64,000 nucleotides of DNA from Astropecten irregularis (taxonomy: Eukaryota > Echinodermata > Asteroidea > Paxillosida > Astropectinidae): NCBI GenBank assembly GCA_963971285.1, contig OZ020251.1, forward strand, positions 1,240,001 through 1,304,000, in the 5' to 3' direction. Each line of letters begins with the position of its first letter. Positions within the stretch are counted from its first letter, which is position 1. Made by a program: the position numbers and the translations under genes. Positions 42,401-52,640 of this stretch are shown here, piece by piece. The notes under the pieces were generated by a model. That model ran no database searches. It had not been told where the DNA came from and was given only the letters and a program-made list of their open reading frames with translations.

Positions 42401-45400
42401 TAGGACTGGGTAGCTCAGTTGGTAGAGCGCCTGTGCGGTATTCAGGACGGTCGCCGGTTCGAATCCCGCTCCAGTCAATTTCTCTTTGTTCACTTTTCAA
42501 TGAATTTAAATTCAGTCAGTTTCCCTTGTGGTTATTTGATGATTGAAATAATAAAGTAATAATTTGACAGGGTGTGATGATTTTTGAAAATGAAATTTCA
42601 CGTCACATCAGGAAGGTCGTGAACGCCAGTGTGACATGTTATACATAACGGTAAAAGAACGATTAATTATCATTAAGACACATATACTAATGCGCTGCAA
42701 TTGATTTTAAAATCCTCAATTCATTTGTGACTTTTTCATTTCAATTTATTTAAAACAGATTTTGAATTACATCTAACATTTTATGGAATATTGTTTTACT
42801 TGTCACTTGGAGATGATTTTCCTCCTGTAGTACAATCTCAATTCTCGATTCATGCTCAACTTAAAAGTAAATTAGTGTTTTTAAAAAAGGTCTTGAACGC
42901 GCATTGAAATGAGTCGGGCTATTACTGCTAGAAACTTCCATCACTTTAAACATTTCGATCATAACGAACTTCCTTGATTTTAAAGAAACAAACTGCTGCA
43001 AACTGTTCATTAGCCAAAATGACCTGAAATGTATCAAATGGAAAGCTTGACGCGTTTCGATCCTAGCAGGATCTTTCTCAAATGCTCAATGGGGTTAGAT
43101 TATGTTAAAGAGTAAAATATTTACTGAAACAATTTTACAGTCCAGGTAGATCTGAATACACATGCCTTAAGTGTGCGCAAAATTGCTGTTTGATGCAAAA
43201 CAGTTTGTAGCTATAATTCACCTCAAGACTCAGCTACGGCTAGGTCTATCGTCTAGATGTCTCCGCGTAATTCCAATGGAGCGAAGACCTAGAACTTGCT
43301 CTAGACAACATATTCGGATGCAGCCAGAGCTACGGCTAGGTCTATCGTCTAGATGTCTCCGCGTAATTCCAATGGAGCGAAGACCTAGAACTTGCTCTAG
43401 ACAACATATTCGGATGCAGCCAGAGCTACGGCTAGGTCTATTGTCTTGGTGTCTCCACGTATTTCCAATGGAGCAAAGACCTAGACCTAGCCCTAGACAA
43501 CAGATTCGGATGCAGCCAGAGCTGCGGCTAGGTCTATTGTCTTGGTGTCTCCACATATTTCCAATGGAGCGAAGACCTAGACCTAGCCCTAGACAACAGA
43601 TTCGGATGCAGCCTCAGATTGGCACATTGATGTATATGCTGACCTCTGACCTATGCAAATTGCTCTTCCGGAGGTGGCGCCATGTCGAATTCTACTATAG
43701 TCAATATGACTGATACTAAATGCTGCGATAAAAATATGAAAATGACTGAGCAATTAAAAGAATAATTAATGAATATATTAAAGAAAAACATTGTGTTTTT
43801 TTTTTTTTTGTTGGGAGGTGATTGTTTGTTTGTTTGTTATTTGTAATTTGTTAATGACAGACCCCCTCTGACCCCCCCCCGGACACATTAGCCTGCCAAT
43901 CCGTCATCAATGTAACACGATCCATAGCTTGATATATTCCTGTATTATCACATCAGACAGCATTCCATCTCCTTGTAACATTAGATATGCACATGTTGAA
44001 AATGGATGAGAAAATAATCTGACTGCAGATATTCCTCACACTTATAAAAATAGAATGGTAAAGTCATACCAATGGTGCACAATAACACTAGGTTTACATT
44101 GTCCCATAGCAATGCACGTCAGTCTGCGTGTGGATGGAACAAACATCCATAGGTTATGCGTGGGACACGCTTTAGCTATATAATAATGCTCGGAGTATCA
44201 CCTTTCCTTGAAGAATACTGGTCATTTAATCAGAGGTAATTGTGAGGTTTACTGCCATCAACATCTAGGCTCTATAGATTAGGGAAAGCAAGTAAATTAC
44301 TATTTATGTGCATGAATATATTTCTATATTTCAGAGTAATGATTTGGTTAACTTCGCAGAGAGATAATTTGGTTATTGATTTAGGAAATGTATTCTGTCT
44401 TTTTGCCAAATTTTTAGCAAGGAAGAAAAGATGATTTAAATGTTAAATAAACAATTTTTGTAGGATTTTCGAGGCTTTGAGCTTTGAACAGAAACATCGC
44501 GACAAATCATAAACGGCCGTTTACAATGCAATTTAAATATTGTCAAATGTTTGGTTGTTGACGAAAAATAATTGTTAATAATTGTTCTGTTATCGTCTAG
44601 TCATGAAAAAGTATCAATTTATCATTTATATCATTTCCCTCCAATTAATGAAAGATTACTTTCTGCCATATATAGGCCTATCGATTATTTGATACATTCA
44701 TCTTCCGATGATAATTAAATTTGTGCTAATTGGTGCAGACACGGCTGATCGATTTACGCTAGACCGCGTGAATAACTCATCTGTGAAGACTGATGCTAAA
44801 TATAGACCCAATTATTACACCTTTTGCAATTATATTCAAGTTATTTCCACATGATCGCACCGTGCGTGAATATTGTCCGATTTATCTATGATTCATTTAA
44901 CTCTCCCTATCCTCAATGAAAGTTACAAATTGAACAATGTCAATAATATACCAATTAATTTGTATAAATCTGACATTTACATTAATAGTCTTCAAAATTA
45001 TAACTGACCGGGGGTTGATTTCACGAAGCCCTACGATCGATCGTAACTCGAGTTACAAATGATAACCCATCGTACCTTACGTATGTCTGCAATGCATCAT
45101 ACGTCCTACGATTGATAGCAAGTTACGATGAGTTTGGTGAAATCGACCCGTTTTATACACACTCACCAGCATAATACCAATGTCGCTGAAATATTAATAA
45201 AAGGCTTAATAATAATGTCCTACATTTCTTTCTTTTATAGAATTAAAAGAATTATAATATGGAAATAATTCGCTTGACATAGGCCTACTTGTTATCTTTA
45301 ATATTGTTGTTGCTAAGTAGCCACTTCAGATTAGTGATATAACAACAAGCATGACGAGAACCACTCTGGGAAATGAAACAAATAATAAAACGCATACAAA

Positions 45401-48400
45401 ATTAAACATTTCAAGTCATTTACACGGCTCTAACGCGTGGGAATGTAGCATACGATGCGGCTGTATTGTTTGAATAACACACGCTCGATAGTCCATTGGC
45501 GCTCTCTTCACTCTATGGCAAATGCCCACGCATTTTGACAAGACGACTACATGCACAACAAAATGTAGCCATGTTGGTATGATTAGCCCTCTCAAAACTC
45601 ATGCTTGGATTGGAAGTTTCTCACTTCTTTTCCTTGCTTGCTTAATGTTTCTGTTTGGTAAACGTTATGATGTATTTACATGTAATGTTAATTTTAAAAT
45701 CATGTCTATATCTAAACAAAAAAGACACGTAGGCCCTATATTTATGAACAAAGTCGCATATGGGTTGACAGACATCGCCATCCTAATTATTACACGAGTA
45801 ATTTCGTTATTTATGGCTCTGAGAGCAAAAATAAATATATAAAATACAGAAAGAAAGATCAATACCAGTAATTAACTGCTGCAACTGCTAATCAGCCAAA
45901 ATAATGACCTGAAATATATAAAACTCCTTGGAGTTAGGAGGGACTGACGCGTCAGACCGAAACGCGTCAGGCCCTCCTAAAGAACGAACGAATTAAATAA
46001 CTTAATAAATAAATTCTGAGAATAAATAATAAAAAAGTGAAAAACACAGGATTTCAGAATCTCATTATTAACTTGTACAAAGTTATAAACACTTCAAGTT
46101 ATACCTTTATTTAAATGAACAATATTGTTCGATGTTATTGGATGTTCATTATTGATGTATTTGGGATACCAACATTTTGATTCACTCCGACCAGCACCTG
46201 CGATTCGCCGCGACGGACTTTAAGATGCACCCTTTTTTCCAGATTCTGATATATTTTGCATAAATTTGCATATTTTAAATGATAATTTACATTATTCATC
46301 ACAACTTATAATAGTGATCGCCTTTTGATCACTGTTTTTCTTTATCTGTATCCACCGCGATGAATAACCCTTTTCATTCTAGTCATTGAAGCGGGATTCG
46401 AACTGGCGACCTCCTGAATACCGTACCGGCGCTCTTACCAAAAGCTTAAGCTGAAGCTCTGATTTCTTTTTCAAACCAGATAATCTACTTCCGAACCGCA
46501 ACAAAAAGTCTCCATTTTCATACCCGTTATTTCAAAATGGAGTCATGAAATGGAGGCGAACCCGGAGCCTGAGCCAGAGCCAGAGCCGAGTTTTGAGAAA
46601 GGCCCGTGTATCTCTTCTCAGAGAGCTATATACACTCAGTCTTAAAAGTCTAATACATGGTGTCACCTCAAAATCCTACATCATGTCATAGTGTGTTACA
46701 CATCAGGGGTTGATTTCACGAAGCCCAACGATCGATCGTAACTCGAGTTACGAAGGATAACCGTCACCGTATACTAGTAAGTCTATGTAGGATTGCGATG
46801 CATAAGTCGTCCTACGATTAATAGTAACTTACGATGAGTTTGGCGAAATCGACCCCTGGAGACAGACTTCTTTTATTTCACTGCAAGCGCCATTTGGAAA
46901 GCCGTGTAACTTTAGTGGATCGCGGCATTATCATAAATTTATCATTTCATTTTTGTTTCGACAAATGTCAGAGGAGTCGGACGGCAAATCTTTAAACAGA
47001 TCAATTCACCGAATGGTTAAGCAAGATAACAGAAATCCCAGCTGCTATAGTTGAAATGTGAATTATAAACGTCGTTTATGAAGACCGCCGGCCGTTAATA
47101 ACATGTATAACATGCTTTACCAAACCATGGATTACCGTACCAGCCATGTTATGTCTCAGCTAAACACGAAACCAGGGCCCAATTTCATAGAGCACACAAA
47201 TTGCTTAAGCATGAAAAGTCTTCATTGATCAAACAGTTACCAACCAAATTGTCATGTGATGTGTTCTGCTTTTGACTTGTATTCGGCCATTGTTTGCTGA
47301 GCATAACACTCACAAGGAGTTTTGGCTGGCAGACTGATTTTATTTTACAAGATTGTTAGTGCTAAAGCAAATGTTGGTGCTTAAGCAGCTCTATGAAATT
47401 GGCCCCAGACTTGAAGCTAGGCTTGGGACTTATTTCGAAATGAAGGGATTGGGCCACATGACGAACCCGCAGAAAGGCTCCAACTTCGCCATGTATCTCA
47501 AGCCCTTCATTTCATTTAAGACACAAAATGGCGATAGCAAAATAAATCCTAAATTTGGATTCAAGCCTAATTTCGTAAAGGCCCATTGGCTACCTTTAAA
47601 GCTTTATACATTTGAAAGACCTTGGCCTATCCTCGCAAAGATCTGGTACTATGAAATACTTGAGCTTTTATGACATAAATAGGTTCCATTCGTCACAGTT
47701 TCCTATAATATTGCGTCATTCCATTTATAGATTTTAAGTGCAAAGCATTTGTTGGCACGAAACCTTTGGCTTATACAAATTCCAATTGATATCTATTTCT
47801 TATGAAAAATAATATATTATTATAAATTACACAAGATATTTCATGCTTCATATGAAACAAAAAATGCTTGGAATTTTAGCTGGTACTCGGCGTGACATAG
47901 AACAAAGCAAGACATTATCATGCTCTGCCCATAACAGTTGCATGAAACTAACACTGGTTCTCTATTGATTTTCAGCTTATTTATAGTTTTTTTTTAATAG
48001 TTTTCTGCAAAGCAGTTACATCCATTCACATTATGCTGCGGCTGGAACGTTTCCCACAGAGGAAGAACGAACGCAATTTGTTGTGCAGGTGCGCGGTGCC
48101 AGTCGTGACACAACCAATGTTTCATGTCTTTGCGCATTGTTGATGAAAATTCATGCCGAAACTTAAAGGCAACCTACATGTATCATGTATGAATCATGAA
48201 TGTACCTAATGCAAGCGCACAGGAAATTTTCTTGATAGGTCTTCAAATATGATACATTTTTGTAGACATAGTTTTATGTTATTGAGGCATACCTGGATGT
48301 GATTACCCATAGACCTATTGTCTCGCGTGAATATATGTTATTATAGACCCTTCATGTGGCTGAATGAGTATTGTAAGATTCCCTCAAATACATTCGTCAG

Positions 48401-50068
48401 AATTATATCAGAGTAAAGTGATTCCTTAATTGTTATATCTGCTGGGTTTTAATGAAAATTATATACCGTCTGAAAGAAGGAAATAATGCAAAGCTATCTC
48501 GTATTTTGTCAATGTTTGATAGGGATTTATGTTAGGGGACTCAAAAAAGAAAATTACATAAATATTCACGATTTATCCTCCAAATAAGATTTTGAGCAGG
48601 CATTGTGCTTCACAGTCTGACAATGAATTCCTTAGCGTTTTGCAGTCACTTATACGTGGCTTCAATTTCTATGTAACCATGGAAACCAGTATCAATAAAG
48701 AATATTTATCCCGCTGTTGACTGTGTTATGCATATCGCATTACTACAAGTATACTGCGCACTCACCGTATCCGCTTACGCTAACACGTTACAATTGGATC
48801 TGGGGGAAAAAGATCATGCCTCCTACACACCCCTCCCCAAAGGCCACGCCCCCATGCCACATTTTGTCTATGTTTTACTTGTTTGGCCTAATTTAAACCG
48901 CTCTTTTGAGCCCAGGGACCGATTTCAAGATGCACTATAAGATTGATCTTAAACCGTGAATCAATCTTAATTGCTAAGCAAAGTGTGACGTCAAAATATA
49001 AACTACTATGGTAACAGTGACATTTCAAAGTTAAGATTAATCTTAGCGTTCCGTGAAATCGACCATCCAACCGTAAATTATTATTATTATTATTATTTGT
49101 TTCAGGTAATGAAACCAATGATTCGTCAAAAGCGCTCTAGGCAATGTAGCTCGAAAGCCGGATGAAACCTTTTTATGGAAAGATGATGAGAAGAAGATAC
49201 AGTTTTAGAGGTGGGAGGAAAAACCCCAGTGTAATCTGGGTAAAACCCACGGAATCAGGTAGGGACTGAAAACCCAATCCACTTGTGGACCGAGCCGGAC
49301 TCGAACCCGGGCCGCAAGAGGTGAAAGGCGAGGAAAGAACCGCTACGCCAACCTGACTCCCAATCAACCCCTCCCCTTATAACTCAAGTTAGATGCTTCA
49401 TCAACTGATGGATGTCTTACCTTAGCCGCTCGTGATGAATAAGGCTCATCCACCATGGCCCATACCCTTGGCTGATATCTCTTATACCAGCTTTTCTTAG
49501 CCGTCTTGTACTCCTCTTCGATACCGAAGATTCTAGCAACATCTTCTTCCTCTTCACTGTCACTCTTGTCAATGGGTCCATTAAGCTTAGCTAGAGTCTC
49601 CTGTGCATCTCTGTGCTCTGTGTGGTAAGACCAACAACAAGCTTCAATTTGTTTCTCGTCAATCCCCCAGAATTGCAGCTCTTCTTCGAAGGCGGGGCCG
49701 CAGACATCCCGAGGGGCGTGAAGCTTCCCAATCCGGTAGTAATTCAAGACGGAATCGAACATCCTCGGATGTCTGTCGAAGAAGAATTCCCCGGTACTTG
49801 GGTCGAAATCTGTGCTGTTTGTGGCGGTAGACTGGGCCAACCAGGCCAGTCTTGTATCGGGGATGTTCTTGAGGGTTGATTTATAGGTTTCATGTCTCAC
49901 ACCACCAACGTTAATCCGGATCTTGTTGTTCTGAGTTGATTGTCCAGCTCTGAGAGATTGAAGATGTTCACTGGCTAATCTCTCAGTTCCTTCCCCCTCT
50001 GGGCCTCCATCATGTTCCCCTTTGCTGCGTTCCATGGGAACACTCAGTCGAGGTAACATGGACCTCAC
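30164..50068 (-). CDS. Shaw/KCNC: Shaw-type (Kv3) voltage-gated potassium channel
   Basis: Exons 50068-49421, 37923-37023 and 30456-30164 join in phase to 613 residues. T1 domain from residue 50 (IRINVGGVRHETY) carries the zinc site H117-x5-C123-x20-CC144-145 of non-Shaker channels. S1 starts at 217 (SLLFVVLSITTFCLET). S4 is at 331-347 with LRIVRIFRIFKLAR, few positive charges as in Drosophila Shaw. Pore TTVGYGD at 411-417. S6 PIP (443-445) where most channels have PVP. After S6, THAQASQKLPKKRKR matches Shaw. Exon 3 is a Ser/Pro/Arg-rich tail. It forms tetrameric plasma-membrane K+ channels; Shaw channels set resting potential and fast repolarisation. A strong donor (ATG|GTGAGT at 30186) allows an alternative longer tail. 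The two introns are 11.5 and 6.6 kb. Confidence 0.92.
30506..30755. mobile_element. MITE with GGCTCC-rich ends (copy E)
   Basis: Left GGGCTCTTTTCCAAACCTTG and (GGCTCC)n; right CAGAGGTTTGGGAAAGGGCC; shared core. Begins about 50 bases upstream of the Kv exon 3 acceptor. Confidence 0.8.
30763..30890. mobile_element. Short MITE, TGCGTTCGTTTAGC ends
   Basis: Inverted ends ATGCGTTCGTTTAGCTT and AGGCTAAACGAACGCA; GC-rich interior. Confidence 0.6.
31210..33105. mobile_element. 1.9-kb TTAA-flanked element with long inverted arms and GC-rich interior
   Basis: Ends AGCCCAACTAAAA (31210) and TTTTAGTTGGGCT (to 33105), flanked by TTAA at 31206-31209 and 33106-33109. Inner arms include AATGACGTCATTTCGGGAC and complement near 32885. 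The interior (31.7-32.4 kb) is GC-rich. It contains an open frame of 83 codons (31731-31979; HLKELERLHGYRDVPRSACI) and an ATG followed by a donor-like CCG|GTGAGT near 32190. TTAA duplication fits Kolobok or piggyBac. No transposase recognised. Confidence 0.65.
33110..34780. other. AT-rich intronic sequence, nothing recognised
   Basis: No coding segment or repeat family noticed in this part of Kv intron 2. Confidence 0.4.
34790..35010. other. GC-rich island with several open frames, possible exon
   Basis: All three plus frames and one minus frame are open over 40-70 codons. One plus frame is Gly/Pro-rich (RHGGGNGQMFQFPPRGFSPG). A minus-strand acceptor CCCCCAG near 35005 could feed an alternative Kv exon. 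No family recognised. Confidence 0.2.
35136..35381. mobile_element. TTAA-type MITE (copy 3, internally deleted)
   Basis: AGGTACTATCATACTTTGGT to CCAAAGTATGATATTACCT followed by TTAA; same interior as copies at 10008 and 21568 but shorter. Confidence 0.75.
35390..36735. other. Intronic sequence, nothing recognised
   Basis: No features recognised. Confidence 0.4.
36738..36895 (+). mobile_element. tRNA-derived SINE, CTCCAGTCAA-tail family
   Basis: Head GATAATTGACTATTGGGGTC, A-box GGATGGTTCAGTTGGTAG, B-box GGTTCGAATCC, then CACTCCAGTCAATTTTTTTT and TTAAATTTTCAATGAC. Lies 130 bases from the Kv exon 2 donor. Confidence 0.82.
37023..37923 (-). CDS. Shaw/KCNC: Kv channel exon 2 (S1 to S6 and proximal tail)
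   Basis: Acceptor TCTCCCCAG|CTG and donor ACAG|GTAAGA. 300 codons plus one base; holds all six membrane segments, the voltage sensor and the GYGD filter. Confidence 0.95.
38211..38452. mobile_element. Foldback MITE, GGGGCCAATTTCATAAAACT family (copy 4, best ends)
   Basis: Starts GGGGCCAATTTCATAAAACT and ends with its complement TTTTATGAAATTGGCCCC; 242 bp. Flanked on both sides by poly-C tracts (38110, 38543). Confidence 0.85.
38630..39380. other. Intronic sequence with SINE fragment at left
   Basis: A diverged SINE-like fragment (GGATTCAGACCGGCGACCTC and CTTCAGTCAATTTCCTTTGG) at 38660-38750; nothing else recognised. Confidence 0.4.
39383..39768. mobile_element. Foldback MITE, AAAGGCGCCTTTCC ends
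   Basis: TTAA|AGGCGCCTTTCCATATACGC at left; GCATATTATGGGAAGGCACC|TTTA at right; inner ATCCGCTGCGT and ACGCAGTGGAT are also inverted. Confidence 0.7.
39770..41360. other. Intronic sequence, nothing recognised
   Basis: A CpG-rich patch at 41215-41300 (several GCGCGC) could be regulatory; no coding segments. Confidence 0.35.
41362..41550. mobile_element. Retroelement fragment with GATCCTGCTGGGATCGAAACG motif, inverted pair
   Basis: Contains GCTGCAAACTGCTCATCAAC and, in both orientations, the hairpin preceding GAAACGTC. Shares sequence with 42990, 45870, 51358 and 52515 copies; possibly Penelope-like ends. Confidence 0.5.
42165..42300 (-). mobile_element. tRNA-derived SINE (head-to-head pair, minus copy)
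   Basis: Minus strand: A-box GATAGCTCAGTTGGTAGAGC, GCGGTATTCAGGAGGTCGCC, B-box-like GGTTTGACTCC, CGCTCCAGTCAATTTCTCTT. Confidence 0.85.
42345..42525 (+). mobile_element. tRNA-derived SINE (head-to-head pair, plus copy)
   Basis: GTAATTGACTATTGGGGTCA head, GACTGGGTAGCTCAGTTGGT, B-box CGGTTCGAATCCCG, CTCCAGTCAATTTCTCTTTG. The tRNA-like region closes an acceptor stem (GACTGG/CCAGTC) but the anticodon arm is malformed, so it is not a tRNA gene. Confidence 0.87.
42990..43125 (-). mobile_element. Retroelement fragment, GATCCTGCTAGGATCGAAACG family
   Basis: Plus strand AACTGCTGCAAACTGTTCAT ... GACGCGTTTCGATCCTAGCA; matches 51358 and 52515 copies. Confidence 0.55.
43232..43615. repeat. 96-bp minisatellite, four units
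   Basis: Units GCTACGGCTAGGTCTATCGT ... CCAATGGAGCGAAGACCTAG ... ATTCGGATGCAGCCAGA. 96 is a multiple of three, leaving both strands open (spurious 180- and 108-codon frames). Confidence 0.92.
43620..45005. other. Intronic sequence, nothing recognised
   Basis: AT-rich with T- and C-runs near 43795-43880; no coding segments. Confidence 0.4.
45011..45149. mobile_element. Foldback MITE, CGATCGATCGTAACTCGAGT family (copy 1)
   Basis: Ends GGGGTTGATTTCACGAAGCC and GTTTGGTGAAATCGACCC; palindromic ACGATCGATCGT and GTAACTCGAGTTAC inside. Confidence 0.8.
45870..45990. mobile_element. Retroelement fragment, CTGCTGCAAACTGC family
   Basis: AATTAACTGCTGCAACTGCT ... GAGTTAGGAGGGACTGACGC; the GATCC hairpin is lost and an inverted GACCGAAACGCGTC remains. 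Confidence 0.5.
46385..46440 (-). mobile_element. SINE fragment (minus), truncated by a MITE
   Basis: GAAGCGGGATTCGAACTGGC and GACCTCCTGAATACCGTACC are the complement of the SINE B-box region; it stops abruptly at the next element. Confidence 0.75.
46442..46605. mobile_element. MITE with GGCTCC-rich ends (copy F, left half missing)
   Basis: Begins inside the core (AAGCTGAAGCTCTGATTTC), runs through CCGAACCGCAACAAAAAGTC to GAGCCAGAGCCGAGTTTTG. Confidence 0.7.
46707..46857. mobile_element. Foldback MITE, CGATCGATCGTAACTCGAGT family (copy 2)
   Basis: GGGGTTGATTTCACGAAGCC to GGCGAAATCGACCCC. Confidence 0.8.
47174..47406. mobile_element. Diverged foldback MITE, GGGCCCAATTTCATAGAGC type
   Basis: Ends GGGCCCAATTTCATAGAGC and GCTCTATGAAATTGGCCCC; interior CCAACCAAATTGTCATGTG related to the GGGGCCAATTTC family. 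Confidence 0.7.
47400..47592. mobile_element. MITE, GGGCCTTTACGAAA family (copy 2)
   Basis: Abuts the preceding element; GACTTGAAGCTAGGCTTGGG to AAGCCTAATTTCGTAAAGGC; same as 2150-2340. Confidence 0.6.
47600..48905. other. Intronic sequence, nothing recognised
   Basis: No features recognised. Confidence 0.4.
48912..49066. mobile_element. Foldback MITE, TTAATCTTAA core family (copy 2)
   Basis: GACCGATTTCAAGATGC at left, TCCGTGAAATCGACC at right; inner AAGATTGATCTTAA and TTAAGATTAATCTTAG. Same type as the nested MITE at 26418. Confidence 0.7.
49078..49365 (-). mobile_element. tRNA-derived SINE of a second family, (AAT)n tail
   Basis: Minus strand: GTTGGCGTAGCGGTTCTTTC (A-box region), GGGTTCGAGTCCGG (B-box), then GTGGGTTTTACCCAG and GGGGTTTTTCCTCCCACCTC, ending in an (AAT)n tail at 49078-49097. 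Starts 56 bases from the Kv exon 1 donor. Confidence 0.8.
49421..50068 (-). CDS. Shaw/KCNC: Kv channel exon 1 (N-terminus and T1 tetramerisation domain)
   Basis: 216 codons, MRSMLPRLSV to DEPYSSRAAK, then donor AAG|GTAAGA. A second Met at residue 12 (MERSKG) is an alternative start. An acidic linker SDSEEEEDVARIFG precedes S1. Confidence 0.92.
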
Positions 50069-51350
50069 TATGACTAGGGTGACAGAAGCTTTTCAAATCA
50101 CTAGGATCGAGTCGGTTGTTTGTTACAAGAGCATCACCTCAGCGGAGTCCATAAAGGCCGTGCGAGACTCTTTCAGCTAGTTCACCATCTACGCGCCTGT
50201 AGAACAAACTAGAATATATGGCATTACTATAGATTACGCGTATCAATCTGCTTTGGCATTCAGGGGAATATTTCAAGGAACAAACAAACATCCAGAGATA
50301 AAGCTGGTATCTAGTTTACCAGTCGTCTTCATTTACAAGATGTTCCTATCGGTAGAATCGTCATGCCATCATCCTAGGACTTGCATGATGTAACGATGGC
50401 AACACCTCCCCAAACACGGGATGCTTCTTTGATTGCTCCAGATGTGCTGGTTTCCACCATCGACTCAAAGTTGAATGCCGCAGGGTACAAGCTGATTAAA
50501 ATATACCAGAGTATAGAACTCAAACTACAGCTCACAAAACTGATCCTGCATTAAAACACACATCATGTATTTTGATGGTCTTTTTCTGGCGGTTTTAAGT
50601 TATCCACATAAAGATGTTTGGGAGCGCCGTCTGTGTTTTGGAAACGCGACTCCAAACATGCCGATGAAACAAAATTATGTCGTCAAAGAAAAACTGAGCA
50701 AAGCTCTGAACATGTTGGACCAATGGGAGGATAGGACGCATGCGCAGAGCAAATACACCTGTCATATAAGAACAGGTGCAATGCATTGATTTTGACGGAG
50801 AGCCAAGAACGCCAATCAATTGTCATGCAAATGAGCCGCTGTGCCTCCCCTCCTATTGCATTTTTTCTTTCCATCTTGGGAGGTTTTTTTATTCGCTAAA
50901 TGCGGGATTTTATGTTTTTTCTTTCCTTTTCTAATTTTAGATTTCAGTTTGCTTTTATGTTTCCTCTTTAATGTATGCTAATGTTTCCGTCTTGGGGTCG
51001 GGGTGGGGTTGGAGTGGAGTAGATATTCCTCACTTTGTCATTTTAAGGAGATTGTTTTAATAACATAATGAGTGTAGTTTCCTTTCTCCTTGACTCTGGA
51101 AACTAGCAAATCTGGTTTTATGACGGTGTTTACAGCAGGTTATGATATCGATGAGTCAGATTGTGTACAGACTAAAACCCAGCCTTCTTCGCTATGTACA
51201 TTTTACATTCAAATGAATGTCGTTTCACGTCCGAGTACAGATTTCCAGAAAGGATACCAATAATCTGCAAGGAAAGACGAAAATAATATTCATGAGCTAA
51301 CAATGTACAATATACTTACATTATATTCGTATATTTATATCACATAATTC
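50069..51350. other. Upstream region of the Kv channel gene
   Basis: Expected to hold the 5'UTR and promoter; no TATA box or further coding exon identified. Confidence 0.4.
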
Positions 51351-51357
51351 TTTTAAT

Positions 51358-51535
51358 ACAAGTAATAAACTGCTGCAAACTGCTCATCAGCCAAAATGAC
51401 CTGAAATATATCAAATGCTTGGAGTTAGGAGGGCCTGACGCGTTTCGATCCTAGCAGGATCTTTCTCAAAGGCTAAATGGTCATAGTTAGGAGGGCCTGA
51501 CGCGTTTCGATCCTAGCAAGATCTTTCTCATAATT
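51358..51535 (-). mobile_element. Retroelement fragment, GATCCTGCTAGGATCGAAACG family, partly duplicated
   Basis: AACTGCTGCAAACTGCTCAT ... GGAGGGCCTGACGCGTTTCG, ATCCTAGCAGGATCTTTCTC; the last about 50 bases occur twice in tandem. Confidence 0.6.
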
Positions 51536-51989
51536 CTTTTATAATACTTTTCGTCACAAAGTAATACCAGTTGAAAGTCTCCATAATGTCACGACAAAGC
51601 TTGATTTGTGTAAATAATTTGAAACATAATTTGTTTCTATAAATTCAGCGAGCAGTCACGCAAATTCAACTGTTTGTATTTTTATGAACATGTAGCAATA
51701 AACCATTCAATTCAATTCAATTCAATTCAATTTGTTCGTCATAAAATTCTACATTAACGATATTTAATCACCTATAATGCTGCTGTTTACCTTTAAAGTG
51801 AGAAGCAGCACGTGGTCATCTAAGTCATCAATGATGATCAATATAACATTTGGCCTTGTATAACAGTCACATTATTGAATCATTATCGACTGTTCTACAT
51901 ATAGTCTGCCCAAATTAATTTCATGAAATGAAGTGACGTCATTCCATGTTGTTTGACAACATATAATATACATGTATGTGTTTACTGTT

Positions 51990-52330
51990 CATTGGTTGAC
52001 AACATTCTGCATTTTGTCTTTACTGTTTGACATTTTGTGTTTACTGTTTACTGTTTGACAACATTTTCTGTGTTTACTGTTAACTGTTTGACAACATTTT
52101 CTATGTTTACTGTTTGACAACATTTTCTGTGTTTACTGTTTGACAACATGTTCTGTGTTTACTGTTTACTGTTTGACAACATTTTCTGTGTTTACTGTTT
52201 ACTGTTTGACAACATTTTCTGTGTTTACTGTTTGACAGCATTTTCTGTGTTTACTGTTTGACAGCATTTTCTGTGTTTACTGTTTACTGTTTGACAACAT
52301 TCTTTGTTCACTGTCCGCGACAAAATTCTG
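51990..52330. repeat. Minisatellite, TGTTTACTGTTTGACAACAT type
   Basis: About 12 irregular copies of CTGTGTTTACTGTTTGACAA + CATTTT. Confidence 0.88.
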
Positions 52331-52514
52331 TTTACTGTTGACTTTTTTTAACGGCCCATCCTCCAAACCCTTCCACGGCGTCTATCATCGTAGATGAACA
52401 CGTGTTCATTGCCCACGTGTGTAGTGCCAGAGCCAAGCTAGCTGGATCGGTCTTACACTTTTCACTTCATTTCTTGACGCTATTTCTCATAATTATTCCA
52501 ATAAATTTACATTT

Positions 52515-52640
52515 TTAGAAGTAATAAACTGCTGCAAACTGCTCATCAGCCAACAATTACCTGAAATAATTTATATATAAAATGCTTGGAGTTAGGAGGG
52601 CCTGACGCATTCGATCCTATCAGGATCTTTCTCAAAGGAA
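52515..52640 (-). mobile_element. Retroelement fragment, GATCCTGATAGGATC family
   Basis: AACTGCTGCAAACTGCTCAT ... TTAGGAGGGCCTGACGC ... CGATCCTATCAGGATCTTTC. Confidence 0.58.

Noticed and set aside
42405-42478. Possible functional tRNA gene
   Set aside because: A- and B-box and acceptor stem are present, but the anticodon loop lacks the proper pyrimidine-T context and the T stem has a mismatch; identical architecture recurs in several SINE copies.
43171-43713. 180-codon open frame with 32-residue repeats
   Set aside because: The 96-bp minisatellite explains it, and the opposite strand is equally open.
45522-45842. 106-codon frame with a hydrophobic stretch
   Set aside because: No family resemblance, poor codon pattern, within Kv intron 1; length expected by chance in this much sequence.
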